DNA of 64,000 bases, taken from contig NZ_JADIKF010000038.1 of the NCBI RefSeq assembly GCF_016904945.1, positions 124,001-188,000 of the forward strand, written 5' to 3'. Origin of the DNA: Dyella mobilis (GTDB taxonomy: Bacteria > Pseudomonadota > Gammaproteobacteria > Xanthomonadales > Rhodanobacteraceae). The notes under the pieces were generated by a model. It was given only the letters and a program-made list of their open reading frames with translations. It was not told the origin of the DNA and made no database searches. Shown here piece by piece: positions 18,035 to 26,597 of this stretch (position 1 is the first letter of the stretch; the number at the start of each line of letters is the position of its first letter). A program made the position numbers and the translations under genes.

Positions 18035-18631
18035 GTGAGCATCGCCACACAGGTTGCAAAGGTCCGTCGATGCTGGCTTCTCGTACTGACACTCGGCACC
18101 TGCAGCTTGGTTGGCGCAAACAGGCAGGCCGCAGCGGCGGATACCCAGGCACCGTCGATAGCGGGCACTTACGAGATATGGATTTGCCGCGGGCTGTGCG
18201 CTTCGGCGGACAGCTCGAATGTCCTGGTGAAAGGGCACGTGGTGCTCTTTGACAAAACGCTGGACCGATCCACGGTGAGTCGCCTGGATTCGTCGTATTC
18301 CCCTTCGGCACCGGGTGCGCGACCCAATGCATGCTACGCATTGACGCGCATGAGTCAGCGCGGATACCACGGATACGCGGGTCTTTCGCCGTTTGGCATT
18401 ACGGATTGGCGTTACCTGGACAGCTTGGTGACATTGGAGCTCTTTCGTTCACCGGATGCGGGCTACGGCGTCACGGTAAAGCCGACGCCCAACGGCCTGT
18501 TCGGCGAAGGCGATTCCTGGAATGCCGTCGAGGCGGCATCGGGGCAGCCCGATAACCAAATCATCGTGGCGCGAAGAATCGGCGAGGCGGATGTTCGGCG
18601 ATGCGAGGCATGGGCTTCGCGCAAGCGATAG
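18035..18631 (+). CDS. Secreted hypothetical protein
   Basis: 198 residues with a signal peptide (RCWLLVLTLGTCSLVGAN) and four mature cysteines (WICRGLCAS, NACYAL, VRRCEAW), suggesting an oxidised periplasmic domain. It begins GTYEIWICRGLC and has GYHGYAGLSPFGITDWRYLD. Start is a GTG at 18035 with AAGGAGGAG upstream, one of the strongest ribosome sites in the window. No known family is recognised. Confidence 0.72.
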   Translation: MSIATQVAKVRRCWLLVLTLGTCSLVGANRQAAAADTQAPSIAGTYEIWICRGLCASADSSNVLVKGHVVLFDKTLDRSTVSRLDSSYSPSAPGARPNACYALTRMSQRGYHGYAGLSPFGITDWRYLDSLVTLELFRSPDAGYGVTVKPTPNGLFGEGDSWNAVEAASGQPDNQIIVARRIGEADVRRCEAWASRKR

Positions 18632-18878
18632 TGGCGTGGTGCGGGTCCTTCTTGGGTCGTTCGCAACGCTGACAACCACTTCGTCACTTTGCGCGTTTGC
18701 CACTTGGTGAGCGCTCTTCTTTGGGCGCAGAATCGTTGCCCCGGTTGAGGTTCCTGCCGGGGCAGAGGGTCCAATGTCCTCAGTTGGCATGGTGCATCCC
18801 GGACGGAGCGATTGCTGCACGCCGTCTGCAAATGGGCAAACGACCTCTTTTCAACCACATCCAGGGGTGGAGAAGATC

Positions 18879-19574
18879 ATGAGCAACAAGCCTGCTGTCG
18901 TGTTGGTTCACGGTTTCTGGGGCGGAGCGGCTCATTGGGCCAAGGTCATTCTGGAACTCAGACGCCTGGGCTACGACGAGCTTCATGCGGTCGAGATGCC
19001 ACTGACCTCTCTCGCCGACGATGCCGAACGCACGCGCAAGATGCTGGCCCAGATCCAGGGGCCGGTGGTACTGGTGGGCCATTCTTACGGTGGCGCCGTC
19101 ATCAGCGAAGCGGGGAACCAGCCGAACGTCCGTGCGTTGGTTTTCATCGCGGCCTTTGCGCCGGATGCCGGCGAAAGCCCGGGTGGCATCACGCAGGAAA
19201 ACCCGCCGGAAGCCGCGCCCAACCTGGCGCCGGACAGCGACGGATATCTGTGGCTGAAGCAGGACAAGTTTCACGAGAGCTTCTGCCAGGATCTGAGCGC
19301 CGACGAAGGCCTGATCATGGCCGTGACCCAGAAGGCACCGCTGGCGACCACATTCGGCAACACCGTGACCGATCCGGCCTGGCGGCACAAACCGTCGTGG
19401 TATCAGATTTCCAACCACGACCGGATGATCCATCCTGAAAACCAGAAAAAGATGTCCGGGCGAATGAACGCCAAAAAGACCATCCATCTCGAAGCAAGCC
19501 ATGCCTCGCTTGCTTCGCGGCCAGGCGAGGTCGCCGCACTGATCAACGAGGCAGCCTCTGCGGCAACCGCATAG
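18879..19574 (+). CDS. Alpha/beta hydrolase
   Basis: 231 residues. The fold motifs are clear: an oxyanion loop VLVHGFWGGAAHW, the nucleophile elbow VLVGHSYGGAVI (G-x-S-x-G), and a C-terminal His in LEASHASLASRPGEVA. It belongs to the esterase/EstC-like group of small alpha/beta hydrolases, where it would cut an ester or lactone; the substrate is unknown. No signal peptide, so cytoplasmic. The ATG at 18879 (MSNKPAVVLV) is preceded by GGTGGAG. It ends 56 bases before the protease/thioredoxin fusion gene. Confidence 0.9.
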   Translation: MSNKPAVVLVHGFWGGAAHWAKVILELRRLGYDELHAVEMPLTSLADDAERTRKMLAQIQGPVVLVGHSYGGAVISEAGNQPNVRALVFIAAFAPDAGESPGGITQENPPEAAPNLAPDSDGYLWLKQDKFHESFCQDLSADEGLIMAVTQKAPLATTFGNTVTDPAWRHKPSWYQISNHDRMIHPENQKKMSGRMNAKKTIHLEASHASLASRPGEVAALINEAASAATA

Positions 19575-19630
19575 ATGAAGGCCATCACCGTCGCTGCCAT
19601 CGCCGAGCAGCACCACGAGGAGATCGGTTA

Positions 19631-21808
19631 GTGAGACATGCAGTGATGTGGATGGCGCTTGCCGCCATGGCCGGCAACGTAGCGGCCGGCGAGCCAGATG
19701 TTCGCCAGCAGATAAACGCGGTGTATGAGGTTGGCCATTTCTATGTCCTGCCTTCCATTCCCGGCAGCAAGCCGCTGCGTTTGCTGGTCGATACGGGTGG
19801 AGCCGGCGGAAGTGGATTGTTCGTGCTTGCCGCCGCAACCGTAAAACGACTTGGATGGAACACCAGGTCGTGCGGGTTCGGCAATGCTGAAATACCCGTA
19901 GTCGACGCGCCGCTGCTGGCGGCATCGCTGCCGTCGCCGTCACGCGCGACGCCCTGCCACGCGACGGCCATGGTGCTGCCCGACAAGGTGTTTGGCGCCG
20001 GCAACCTGGATGGCATTCTCGGCGCCGGCTATTTGCCGGGCCAGACGTGGACGTTCGACTATCCGCACCAGCAGCTGTGGCGCGAAGCAAGCCATTGGAC
20101 GCCAACACCCCGGTACCACGAAATAGCGATGGAACTGCCGCACGATCCCGACGGCCATCCGGCGGGCCTGCCGCGCATTCATCTGCGAATCGACGGCGAA
20201 GACCTGCCGATGCTGCTGGATACCGGCGCCACGGCCAAGCCCACCGCGGCAGGCGAACAGGCCGCAGGCACGCCTACCGTGCACGGCTATGGGGTAACGA
20301 GCTACGCCCCGCGCAGCCTCATCGACCGCTGGCATACACATCATCCGGAGTGGCCCGTTGTCGAGAACGGCGACGACCTGGTGGGCCACTCGCGCTTGAT
20401 TCGCGTACCGCAAGTACAAATCGCCGGTTGGTCGGTCGGCCCTGTGTGGTTTACCGAACGGCCAGACCGAAACATCGACAACCTCGAAAACTATATGAGC
20501 GGCCCGGTGCAGGGCTCGGCAGGCGCCAACATCTACCAGCACTTCGTGATGACGCTGGATTACCAGCACGGCAAGGCCTATTTCGCCTGCGCCACGGGCT
20601 GCCGTTTGTTCATCGTCACCAAGGCCGCGGCAACGGCGAGATCCGTCATTACGACGCAAGCGGCACTGGATGCGTACCTGAAGGAAACACCCAAAGGTGC
20701 TTCCCCGCTCGATCAATTTTCGCCGGGCGCACGCACGCGTTTCCTGGCGTCCCTGGGTTTCACGCCACGGGGCCTCGGCACATTCGGCATGGACGATGCG
20801 TCCAATGAATTGACCAAGTCACAAGCCGCAGCGGTGTACGCACTGTTCGGCCTGCAGACCTATACGCAAGGAATCGGCCTGGACGACGCCAAGGCAGCGC
20901 AGTTGCGTGGCGAACGAGAAGCGGATGCGAAACGGCGCGGCTGTGCCGTCGATCAATGCCCGGAGAGCGACATCGAGCAGCGCTACGATCATCTCGTACT
21001 TGCCAAGGAAAATTTTGCCTTGCCCGACCAGGCCCGGTTCGACGCTTACCGTCAGCACTATGAGCAGCTTTTTGGCATGTATCAGAATCCGGCGACCATC
21101 CGGTCGGTGAGCGCTCCCGACCTTCGCTTGCTCAAGCGCGCCGCGCAGGCGGCCGTCTCGCTCGATCCGCACGATGAAGAAGTCGGCCAGCTTCACTTCG
21201 ATCTCGCCGAAATGGGTCGTCGCGGCATGGCCGATGACACGGATTATGCCGGTCTGTATCACGCCTTGATTACGCTGCGTCAGTTCGATGCCGCCCGCCA
21301 GCTGTCCGCGCAACATCCAAAGATGGGCGGCGACAGCCTGCCGACGATCCACGTGCAAAGCCCGTTGCACGAGGGCTGGCCCACTGCGCTTTCGCTCGAC
21401 CGCACGACCAACGTGGCCACCCGCGAGGCTTTCGATCTGTCGACGCCGCTGCGTATCGTGGTGGTGGCGTCCTGCCATTTCTCGCAGGACGCGACGCGGG
21501 CGATCGAAAGCGATCCCTCGCTGCACGCATTGTTCGTCAAGCACGCCATCTGGCTGGCTTCGCAAGACGAAGCGTTCGATCAAGTCAGGGATTGGAACAC
21601 GAAGTTTCCGGACATGCCTATCGACATTGCATGGCAGGAGCGCGAATGGACCCGCCTGGATTCGTGGGCAATGCCCACGTTCTACGTCTTCAAGAATGGG
21701 CAACTGTCGGGCAAATTCGCCGGATGGAACGGCATTCCCTCGCTGCGCGAATCGCTGAAAAAGATGGGAGCGATACCGGTTGCCGCTCCCGGGCCAGCGA
21801 CCAAATAA
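19631..21808 (+). CDS. Secreted double-DTG aspartyl protease fused to thioredoxin-like domain
   Basis: 725 residues with a signal peptide (HAVMWMALAAMAGNVAAG). The N-terminal 340 residues have two retropepsin-like aspartate motifs, LLVDTGGAG (D54) and MLLDTGATAK (D197), so both catalytic Asp residues may come from one chain as in pepsins. A middle helical region holds ELTKSQAAAVYALFGL and LSAQHPKMG-type repeats. The last 140 residues look thioredoxin-like, with VVVASCHFSQDATRA (a single Cys, C615), SWAMPTFYVFKNGQLSGKF and a cis-Pro position. GTG start with GAGGAG upstream. The fusion is unusual and its substrate unknown; it is probably periplasmic. Confidence 0.78.
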   Translation: MRHAVMWMALAAMAGNVAAGEPDVRQQINAVYEVGHFYVLPSIPGSKPLRLLVDTGGAGGSGLFVLAAATVKRLGWNTRSCGFGNAEIPVVDAPLLAASLPSPSRATPCHATAMVLPDKVFGAGNLDGILGAGYLPGQTWTFDYPHQQLWREASHWTPTPRYHEIAMELPHDPDGHPAGLPRIHLRIDGEDLPMLLDTGATAKPTAAGEQAAGTPTVHGYGVTSYAPRSLIDRWHTHHPEWPVVENGDDLVGHSRLIRVPQVQIAGWSVGPVWFTERPDRNIDNLENYMSGPVQGSAGANIYQHFVMTLDYQHGKAYFACATGCRLFIVTKAAATARSVITTQAALDAYLKETPKGASPLDQFSPGARTRFLASLGFTPRGLGTFGMDDASNELTKSQAAAVYALFGLQTYTQGIGLDDAKAAQLRGEREADAKRRGCAVDQCPESDIEQRYDHLVLAKENFALPDQARFDAYRQHYEQLFGMYQNPATIRSVSAPDLRLLKRAAQAAVSLDPHDEEVGQLHFDLAEMGRRGMADDTDYAGLYHALITLRQFDAARQLSAQHPKMGGDSLPTIHVQSPLHEGWPTALSLDRTTNVATREAFDLSTPLRIVVVASCHFSQDATRAIESDPSLHALFVKHAIWLASQDEAFDQVRDWNTKFPDMPIDIAWQEREWTRLDSWAMPTFYVFKNGQLSGKFAGWNGIPSLRESLKKMGAIPVAAPGPATK

Positions 21809-21822
21809 AGAGATCCCGTTGC

Positions 21823-22875
21823 ATGACCAAGACCAAGAAGAAATCTCTGCCCAAGGACATCGAACAGTTGTTGGAGCTAGGCGATGTCGCCGAACTTAAG
21901 GCCGTATTCGACACCTGCGACGTCAATGCGCGCGGCGGATTCGCCAAACAAACGACACTGGCTTTTGACAATTGCCCCGATGAGCTGGCGGCGTGGCTCG
22001 TTCTTCAAGGTGCAGACCTGCTGGCTGCCGATACCTGGGGCTTTACGCCGCTGCACGCCAGGGCGCGCAGCCGCCGAAGCAGCATTGGCGTGCTGCTGGA
22101 CCTGGGTGCCGATATCCACAGCGATACGTCCTCATTGGGCACTCCGCTGCACTGCGCAGCCAGCTCCTATCACGTCGACAATGTGCGGCTTCTCGTTAAC
22201 TGGGGGGCTGAGATCGATCGACCGAACAAGCAGGGATTGACCGCCCTGGAGCTGGCATTGAGCCGATGCAACAACGCCGATCTGGAGCGCATGGCCAAGT
22301 TTGGCGAGTGCCTGCTCGAACTTGGCGCCAAGCGAACCGCGAGAATGCAGGAGCTGGTGGAAGCCATCGGTAAACGCTTCGAGTTTCACCGCAGCGGCTT
22401 CAATCCCGACCTGATCGATGCCGCCAGCACCGGCCTGGACAAGCTCTACGACCTTTTCTCGGTGCAACCCGTGGAGCGTCGCGTCATGCACGATTCGAAA
22501 TCACCCATCCGCGTGAAGTCGAACACGTGGCAGGAGCAACATCAGGAGTTGTGGGAGCTGCTGGTTCCTTCAAACGGCCACGCGATGACGGCTCAAGGCG
22601 AAGCCATTCGCATAACGGGGCGCATATTTCGCGAAATTCACCACAACGGCGGTAACAACTGGGATACGGACTTCAAAAAGATGGCTGATGCGTTCCTTCA
22701 AATCGTGCAGCGAGGTCATGCCTTGCCGCCGGACGATATCGAACAGACCCGTTCGCTGGTCGCGGCGGTGAAGCGCAAATCCGGTGATCCGGAGCGCCTG
22801 GCGCAATTGGCGGTGTCCTGGGTGCTTCTGAATCCCGCCCCCATGAACATGGAAGCGCCGTCTTACAGTCGCTAG
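21823..22875 (+). CDS. Ankyrin-repeat protein
   Basis: 350 residues, no signal peptide. Ankyrin units span about residues 20-165: WGFTPLHARARSRRSSIGVL, GTPLHCAASSYHVDNVRLLV and GLTALELALSRCNNADLERM. The C-terminal half (QELWELLVPSNGHAMTAQGE onward) is helical and resembles a conserved tail found in other bacterial ankyrin proteins of unknown role, including IREIHHNGGNNW-like text. Ankyrins bind partner proteins. It is followed after 24 bases by an ADP-ribosylglycohydrolase gene, so the two are likely cotranscribed. Confidence 0.85.
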   Translation: MTKTKKKSLPKDIEQLLELGDVAELKAVFDTCDVNARGGFAKQTTLAFDNCPDELAAWLVLQGADLLAADTWGFTPLHARARSRRSSIGVLLDLGADIHSDTSSLGTPLHCAASSYHVDNVRLLVNWGAEIDRPNKQGLTALELALSRCNNADLERMAKFGECLLELGAKRTARMQELVEAIGKRFEFHRSGFNPDLIDAASTGLDKLYDLFSVQPVERRVMHDSKSPIRVKSNTWQEQHQELWELLVPSNGHAMTAQGEAIRITGRIFREIHHNGGNNWDTDFKKMADAFLQIVQRGHALPPDDIEQTRSLVAAVKRKSGDPERLAQLAVSWVLLNPAPMNMEAPSYSR

Positions 22876-22899
22876 AAGCGCGTCATCGGGAGTTTCGTC

Positions 22900-23757
22900 G
22901 TGATTGTCGATATCGCCATCGGAGATGCCTATGGTGCCGGCTTCGAGTTCGCACCCCGCGAGAAAATCGAACGCTTCAATACATTGATGCGTTTCGTGCC
23001 GCACGAAACGGGCATCGCTGCGGGCCATTACACCGACGACACGCAGATGAGCATTGCCGTCTGCGAAGTATTGTTGTCCGGTGGGCCAGCCAGCAGCGAC
23101 GAATTCGCCGAGGCATTTGTCCGCTGCTATCGCCGCGATCCGCGGCAGGGCTATGCCAAAGGGCTGCAAGGCCTTTTCGATCAAAGCCGCGATGGTCGAC
23201 ACTTTCGTTCGCTGATCCGTCCGGGCAGCCGGCGCAACGGTGCCGCCATGCGCTCGGTTCCGCTTGGCTTGCTGGCATCGGTTGCCGAGATCGATCAGGT
23301 CTCGCGTTCGCAGGCGGTCGTCACGCATGACACGCCCGAGGGCATTCTTTCGTCCAAGGTGGTCGCCTTAATGGTGCATTACGCGTTGTACCAGGACAAA
23401 GCGGTAGCCGAGCTTGCACGGCTCGTCGAACGCGATACGGGTTTCCGCTTGCGCGGCGACTGGCACGGCGAGGTGGAGTGCGACGCCATTCAAACGTTGC
23501 ACGCGGTGCATACCGCCTTGCTCAACAACCGTTCCACGTCGGGCCTGCTGCGTGACTGCGTCAATTACGGCGGCGACGTGGACAGTGTGGCGGCGATCGC
23601 CATGGGGGTGGCGTCGGTGTCGCTGGACTATGTCGATGACACGCCGGATGTACTACGGCGAGGCCTTGAAGCGGGGCCCTACGGCCAGCCATTCCTGCTG
23701 CAACTGGACGACTCGCTGCGCAAGCGATTTCCGAGACTGGCGAGCCGCTCGCGGTAG
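22900..23757 (+). CDS. ADP-ribosylglycohydrolase family protein (DraG-like), first copy
   Basis: 285 residues. The magnesium-binding motifs of the DraG/ARH family are all visible: IGDAYGAGFE near the start, YTDDTQMS (residues 44-51) and the C-terminal NYGGDVDSVAAIAMG. These enzymes remove ADP-ribose from proteins, nucleic acids or small molecules. GTG start with CGGGAG upstream. It converges on the NrtR-type regulator 16 bases away and follows the ankyrin gene. A second, divergent member is at 28704, and both flank the same gene cluster. Confidence 0.9.
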   Translation: MIVDIAIGDAYGAGFEFAPREKIERFNTLMRFVPHETGIAAGHYTDDTQMSIAVCEVLLSGGPASSDEFAEAFVRCYRRDPRQGYAKGLQGLFDQSRDGRHFRSLIRPGSRRNGAAMRSVPLGLLASVAEIDQVSRSQAVVTHDTPEGILSSKVVALMVHYALYQDKAVAELARLVERDTGFRLRGDWHGEVECDAIQTLHAVHTALLNNRSTSGLLRDCVNYGGDVDSVAAIAMGVASVSLDYVDDTPDVLRRGLEAGPYGQPFLLQLDDSLRKRFPRLASRSR

Positions 23758-23773
23758 CTTCGCGGCCGTCTGT

Positions 23774-24466
23774 TCACGCATCCCGCGTGCCCAGCAACAC
23801 GCGTCCAAAATCCTGTAGCGCAGGCCGCGAGAGTTTGTAGAGGGCCGCCGGTCGCCCCGCACCCGTATGCAAGTGTGCACCGCGTGCCTTGACGATCATG
23901 CCTTGCTCGGCCACCTTGCGCCGGAACGTCGACTGATCCAGTTGCTGATCCAGCACAGCCTCGTAGACCGCCATCAGCTGAGGAAGCGTAAAGGTGTCCG
24001 GCAGCAAAAACGCCGGCAACGATGAGTAGGCGGCCTTGCCGCGTACACGCGCCAGCGCCTGCGCCACGATGGCGCGATGATCGAACGGCAGGTCCGGACA
24101 AGGGCGCACCGTTGCCCATCGGGTGCGCTGCTCGTCGAGCCCGGTGACCTTGTGCTCGGGCAGCAGCGCCAGGTAAGCCACCGATAGCGACCAGCCGCGC
24201 GGATCGCGCCTGGCGTTGCCGAAGGTGCAAAGCTGCTCCATGTAGGCCACTTCTCCGCCGGTCTTGGTGCGAAATACTCTGCGCACCGTGTCTTCGAGCG
24301 AGTCGTCGCCATCCACGTGCACGAAGCCGCCAGGCAGGGTCCACACCCCGGGCGCAATGGCCGCATCTTTCGCCCGCTGTGCCAGCAGCAACTGCAACAC
24401 GCCGTCCTTCAAGGTGAGAACGACGACATCGACAGTCACGATCGGCTTGGGGAAATCCTCGCTCAT
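23774..24466 (-). CDS. nrtR: NrtR-type Nudix-like transcriptional regulator of NAD metabolism
   Basis: 230 residues. The N-terminal domain is Nudix-like (GVWTLPGGFVHVDGD then SLEDTVRRVFRTKTGG), but the REUxEE catalytic core is replaced by RRVFRTK, so it should bind, not hydrolyse, ADP-ribose-type ligands. The C-terminal part is a winged helix (DQQLDQSTFRRKVAEQGMIV, then HTGAGRPAALYKLSRPAL). This is the architecture of NrtR, whose known members repress NAD-biosynthesis genes and release DNA on ADP-ribose. ATG at 24466 has CGGAGGG upstream. It is divergent from the cluster at 24602 and presumably represses it. Confidence 0.85.
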   Translation of the reverse strand: MSEDFPKPIVTVDVVVLTLKDGVLQLLLAQRAKDAAIAPGVWTLPGGFVHVDGDDSLEDTVRRVFRTKTGGEVAYMEQLCTFGNARRDPRGWSLSVAYLALLPEHKVTGLDEQRTRWATVRPCPDLPFDHRAIVAQALARVRGKAAYSSLPAFLLPDTFTLPQLMAVYEAVLDQQLDQSTFRRKVAEQGMIVKARGAHLHTGAGRPAALYKLSRPALQDFGRVLLGTRDA

Positions 24467-24523
24467 GAAACGGCCCTCCGGATTTCTTTTCATTTTGCAA
24501 GAAAGTATGCCTTTTTATTAACT

Positions 24524-24590
24524 ATAACAACGGCTTTAGCCTTGTTATTTGCCTCGTATTTATTTAATTGCAAATAGCAAATATTTGCTA
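24524..24590. promoter_or_regulatory. Candidate NrtR operator and promoter region with palindromes
   Basis: The AT-rich 135-base gap between the regulator and the gene at 24602 holds a near-perfect hairpin at 24524-24548 (ATAACAA...TTGTTAT around GGCTTTAGCC) and a perfect 16-base palindrome TAGCAAATATTTGCTA at 24575-24590. The base composition is unlike its GC-rich surroundings. I infer these are regulator-binding sites; no experiment supports this. Confidence 0.55.
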
Positions 24591-24601
24591 GCATATTTTG
24601 C

Positions 24602-25657
24602 ATGGACCTGTTCAACGCCACCGCCGCCGATCTGCTTGCCGCCTCCGATAGCCTGTGGGAAACAGCACTGCCTGCCGCGGCTTCCGATCGCTTGATGACC
24701 CTGCGCCGCCTGGCCGGCCGCTGGCATCCCGACCACTGTGCCGACCCTGACGCCGGCGCGGTGTTTGCCAGAATCCAGTTGCAACGCCGGCACGTAGCGG
24801 GAGACACGCGCACGCTCGCCGCCGATCGCCGCGCGACGGAAGCGCACCCGGTATTTGCAAGCACCATGGCCGCCGACGGCCGGCGCTGGACCATGCCGTA
24901 TGTGGCAAGTTACGCCGACGAACTCGGCACGGTGTATATCGGCCGGCGCACCTTGCTTGAGGTAGTCTCGCCGGATCTCGCCGATCTGGCCGCGCGCAAC
25001 GCCGCGCAGACGGCTCACTGGAGGTTTGTCTCTTCCGACATGGAACGTCAGATTCGCCCCTGCCTGCCCGCCGCCGCCACGGTACATCGCACCGCCGACG
25101 CCGTGCTGGTGGTGCGTTCGCGCGACCCCGACCTGATACGCCTCGCCGATGTGGTGGCGCACGTCGGCACGGTTCCGCCCGCGCACGTGGCGTGGATCGG
25201 CAGCGGACTGTGGAATCTCGCCTGCTATCTGGAATACGCGCAGCGCGCGCATCCGGTGATCGATGCCTCCACGGTGTGGATCGACACTGCTCGTCATCGC
25301 GTGGCGCTACTTGGCGGATGGGCTTACGCCGGTGCGCTGGGCGAACGGTGGGCAGCGCTTCCCGCGAGCGCCTTGGCCGATGTCACGCCGGTGTGGCGCA
25401 GCGATCCCGTGCAGCGCAGCGCGCTGGGCCACATCAAGATCCGCCGCCTGTTGCGGGAGTTGCTTGGCGACGTCACCGGCATGGGCCCCGTGCCGGCTTG
25501 CGCACCGGCACCGCTCGCCGCCTTCGCCCGCAGTCCGGCCGCCGGCACCGCGGTCGAGCAATACCGATCCTGGCAAAAGGCCATAGAGGCCGCTTTCGGT
25601 CCTCGTCGCTTTTCGGCCTGGAATCTTCCCCCGACCCTCATCTATCCGGAGAACTGA
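24602..25657 (+). CDS. J-domain / protein-kinase-like fusion protein
   Basis: 351 residues, soluble. Residues 30-55 hold a DnaJ-type loop (RLAGRWHPDH, HPD at 42-44) with flanking helices. From about residue 170 the text HVAWIGSGLWNLACYLEY, HPVIDASTVWIDTARHRVAL and LLGGWAYA looks like the catalytic-loop region of a kinase, but without a clear HRD or DFG, so it may be a pseudokinase. I do not recognise a named family. No ribosome site precedes the ATG, only the AT-rich palindrome, so the transcript might be leaderless. It is the first gene of a run transcribed away from the NrtR regulator. Confidence 0.72.
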   Translation: MDLFNATAADLLAASDSLWETALPAAASDRLMTLRRLAGRWHPDHCADPDAGAVFARIQLQRRHVAGDTRTLAADRRATEAHPVFASTMAADGRRWTMPYVASYADELGTVYIGRRTLLEVVSPDLADLAARNAAQTAHWRFVSSDMERQIRPCLPAAATVHRTADAVLVVRSRDPDLIRLADVVAHVGTVPPAHVAWIGSGLWNLACYLEYAQRAHPVIDASTVWIDTARHRVALLGGWAYAGALGERWAALPASALADVTPVWRSDPVQRSALGHIKIRRLLRELLGDVTGMGPVPACAPAPLAAFARSPAAGTAVEQYRSWQKAIEAAFGPRRFSAWNLPPTLIYPEN

Positions 25658-25658
25658 C

Positions 25659-26582
25659 ATGGGCTCTGCACGTTGGAATCCCGCCGACTGGGATCGTTAT
25701 GCCGCCAGCACCAGCAGCAAGTCGCGCGATGCCATCTTCGCTTCGCGCGGCATGAATCCCGCCTTCGATCCGAAGCACATCAGCGTGCGCGAATCGGTCG
25801 ATTCGGACGTCAATCCGCAATCGACGCCGCTCATCGTTGCGCTGGATGTCACCGGGTCCATGGGCACGATTCCCGAAGCGCTGATCAAGGGCAGCCTGGG
25901 CACCTTCATCGAAGAGGTCTACAGCCGCAAGCCGGTGACCGACCCGCACTTGATGTTCATGGGCGTGGGCGATGCGTTCTACGATCGCGCACCGTTGCAG
26001 GTCACCCAGTTCGAAGCGGACCTGCGCATTGCCGAACAGCTGGCCGCGATGTTTCTGGAAGGCGGTGGCGGCGGCAACAAGAGCGAGTCCTATCACTTGC
26101 CGTGGTACTTCGCCGGCCTGCGCACCAAGATCGATTCCATGGCCAAGCGCCATACCAAGGGCTATCTCTTCACCGTCGGCGACGAAGAAGTGCCTCCGGC
26201 CTTGACCGTAGCGCAGGCGCAGGCAGTCTTCGGCGACACCATCGAGCGCGACTACAGCCCTGCCGACCTGTTGGCGCTGGCCGAGCGGTCGTATCACGTG
26301 TTCCACATCATCGTGGAACAGGGCAATGCCTGCCGCGCGCCCGCCAGTCGCGCCGCCGTGTTCGAAACGTGGCGCGAACTGATGGGCCAGCGCGTCATCC
26401 CGTTATCCGATTACACCAGGTTGTCCGAGGTGCTGGTCTCCACCATCCAGGCCAACGAGGGCGCTCACGTTGCGGACGTCGCTGCCAGCTGGTCGGGCGA
26501 CACCGCCTTGGTGGTGCGTCACGCGCTTGCCGGGCTTACCAGCCCCAGCGCGGGCCCTGCGCCTGCGTTGACGCGGTTCTGA
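25659..26582 (+). CDS. von Willebrand A-domain protein
   Basis: 307 residues. A vWA core runs from PLIVALDVTGSMGTIP (MIDAS D63-x-T65-x-S67) through HLMFMGVGDAFYDRAPLQVT and a glycine-rich GGGGGNKSESYHLPWYFA. It starts one base after the stop of the J-domain gene, with GGAGAACTG as ribosome site, so the two are translationally coupled. Such vWA proteins usually hold metal-dependent complexes together. There is no signal peptide or membrane segment, so it probably acts in the cytoplasm with its operon partners. Confidence 0.85.
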   Translation: MGSARWNPADWDRYAASTSSKSRDAIFASRGMNPAFDPKHISVRESVDSDVNPQSTPLIVALDVTGSMGTIPEALIKGSLGTFIEEVYSRKPVTDPHLMFMGVGDAFYDRAPLQVTQFEADLRIAEQLAAMFLEGGGGGNKSESYHLPWYFAGLRTKIDSMAKRHTKGYLFTVGDEEVPPALTVAQAQAVFGDTIERDYSPADLLALAERSYHVFHIIVEQGNACRAPASRAAVFETWRELMGQRVIPLSDYTRLSEVLVSTIQANEGAHVADVAASWSGDTALVVRHALAGLTSPSAGPAPALTRF

Positions 26583-26597
26583 GCCTCGGGATCGGTC

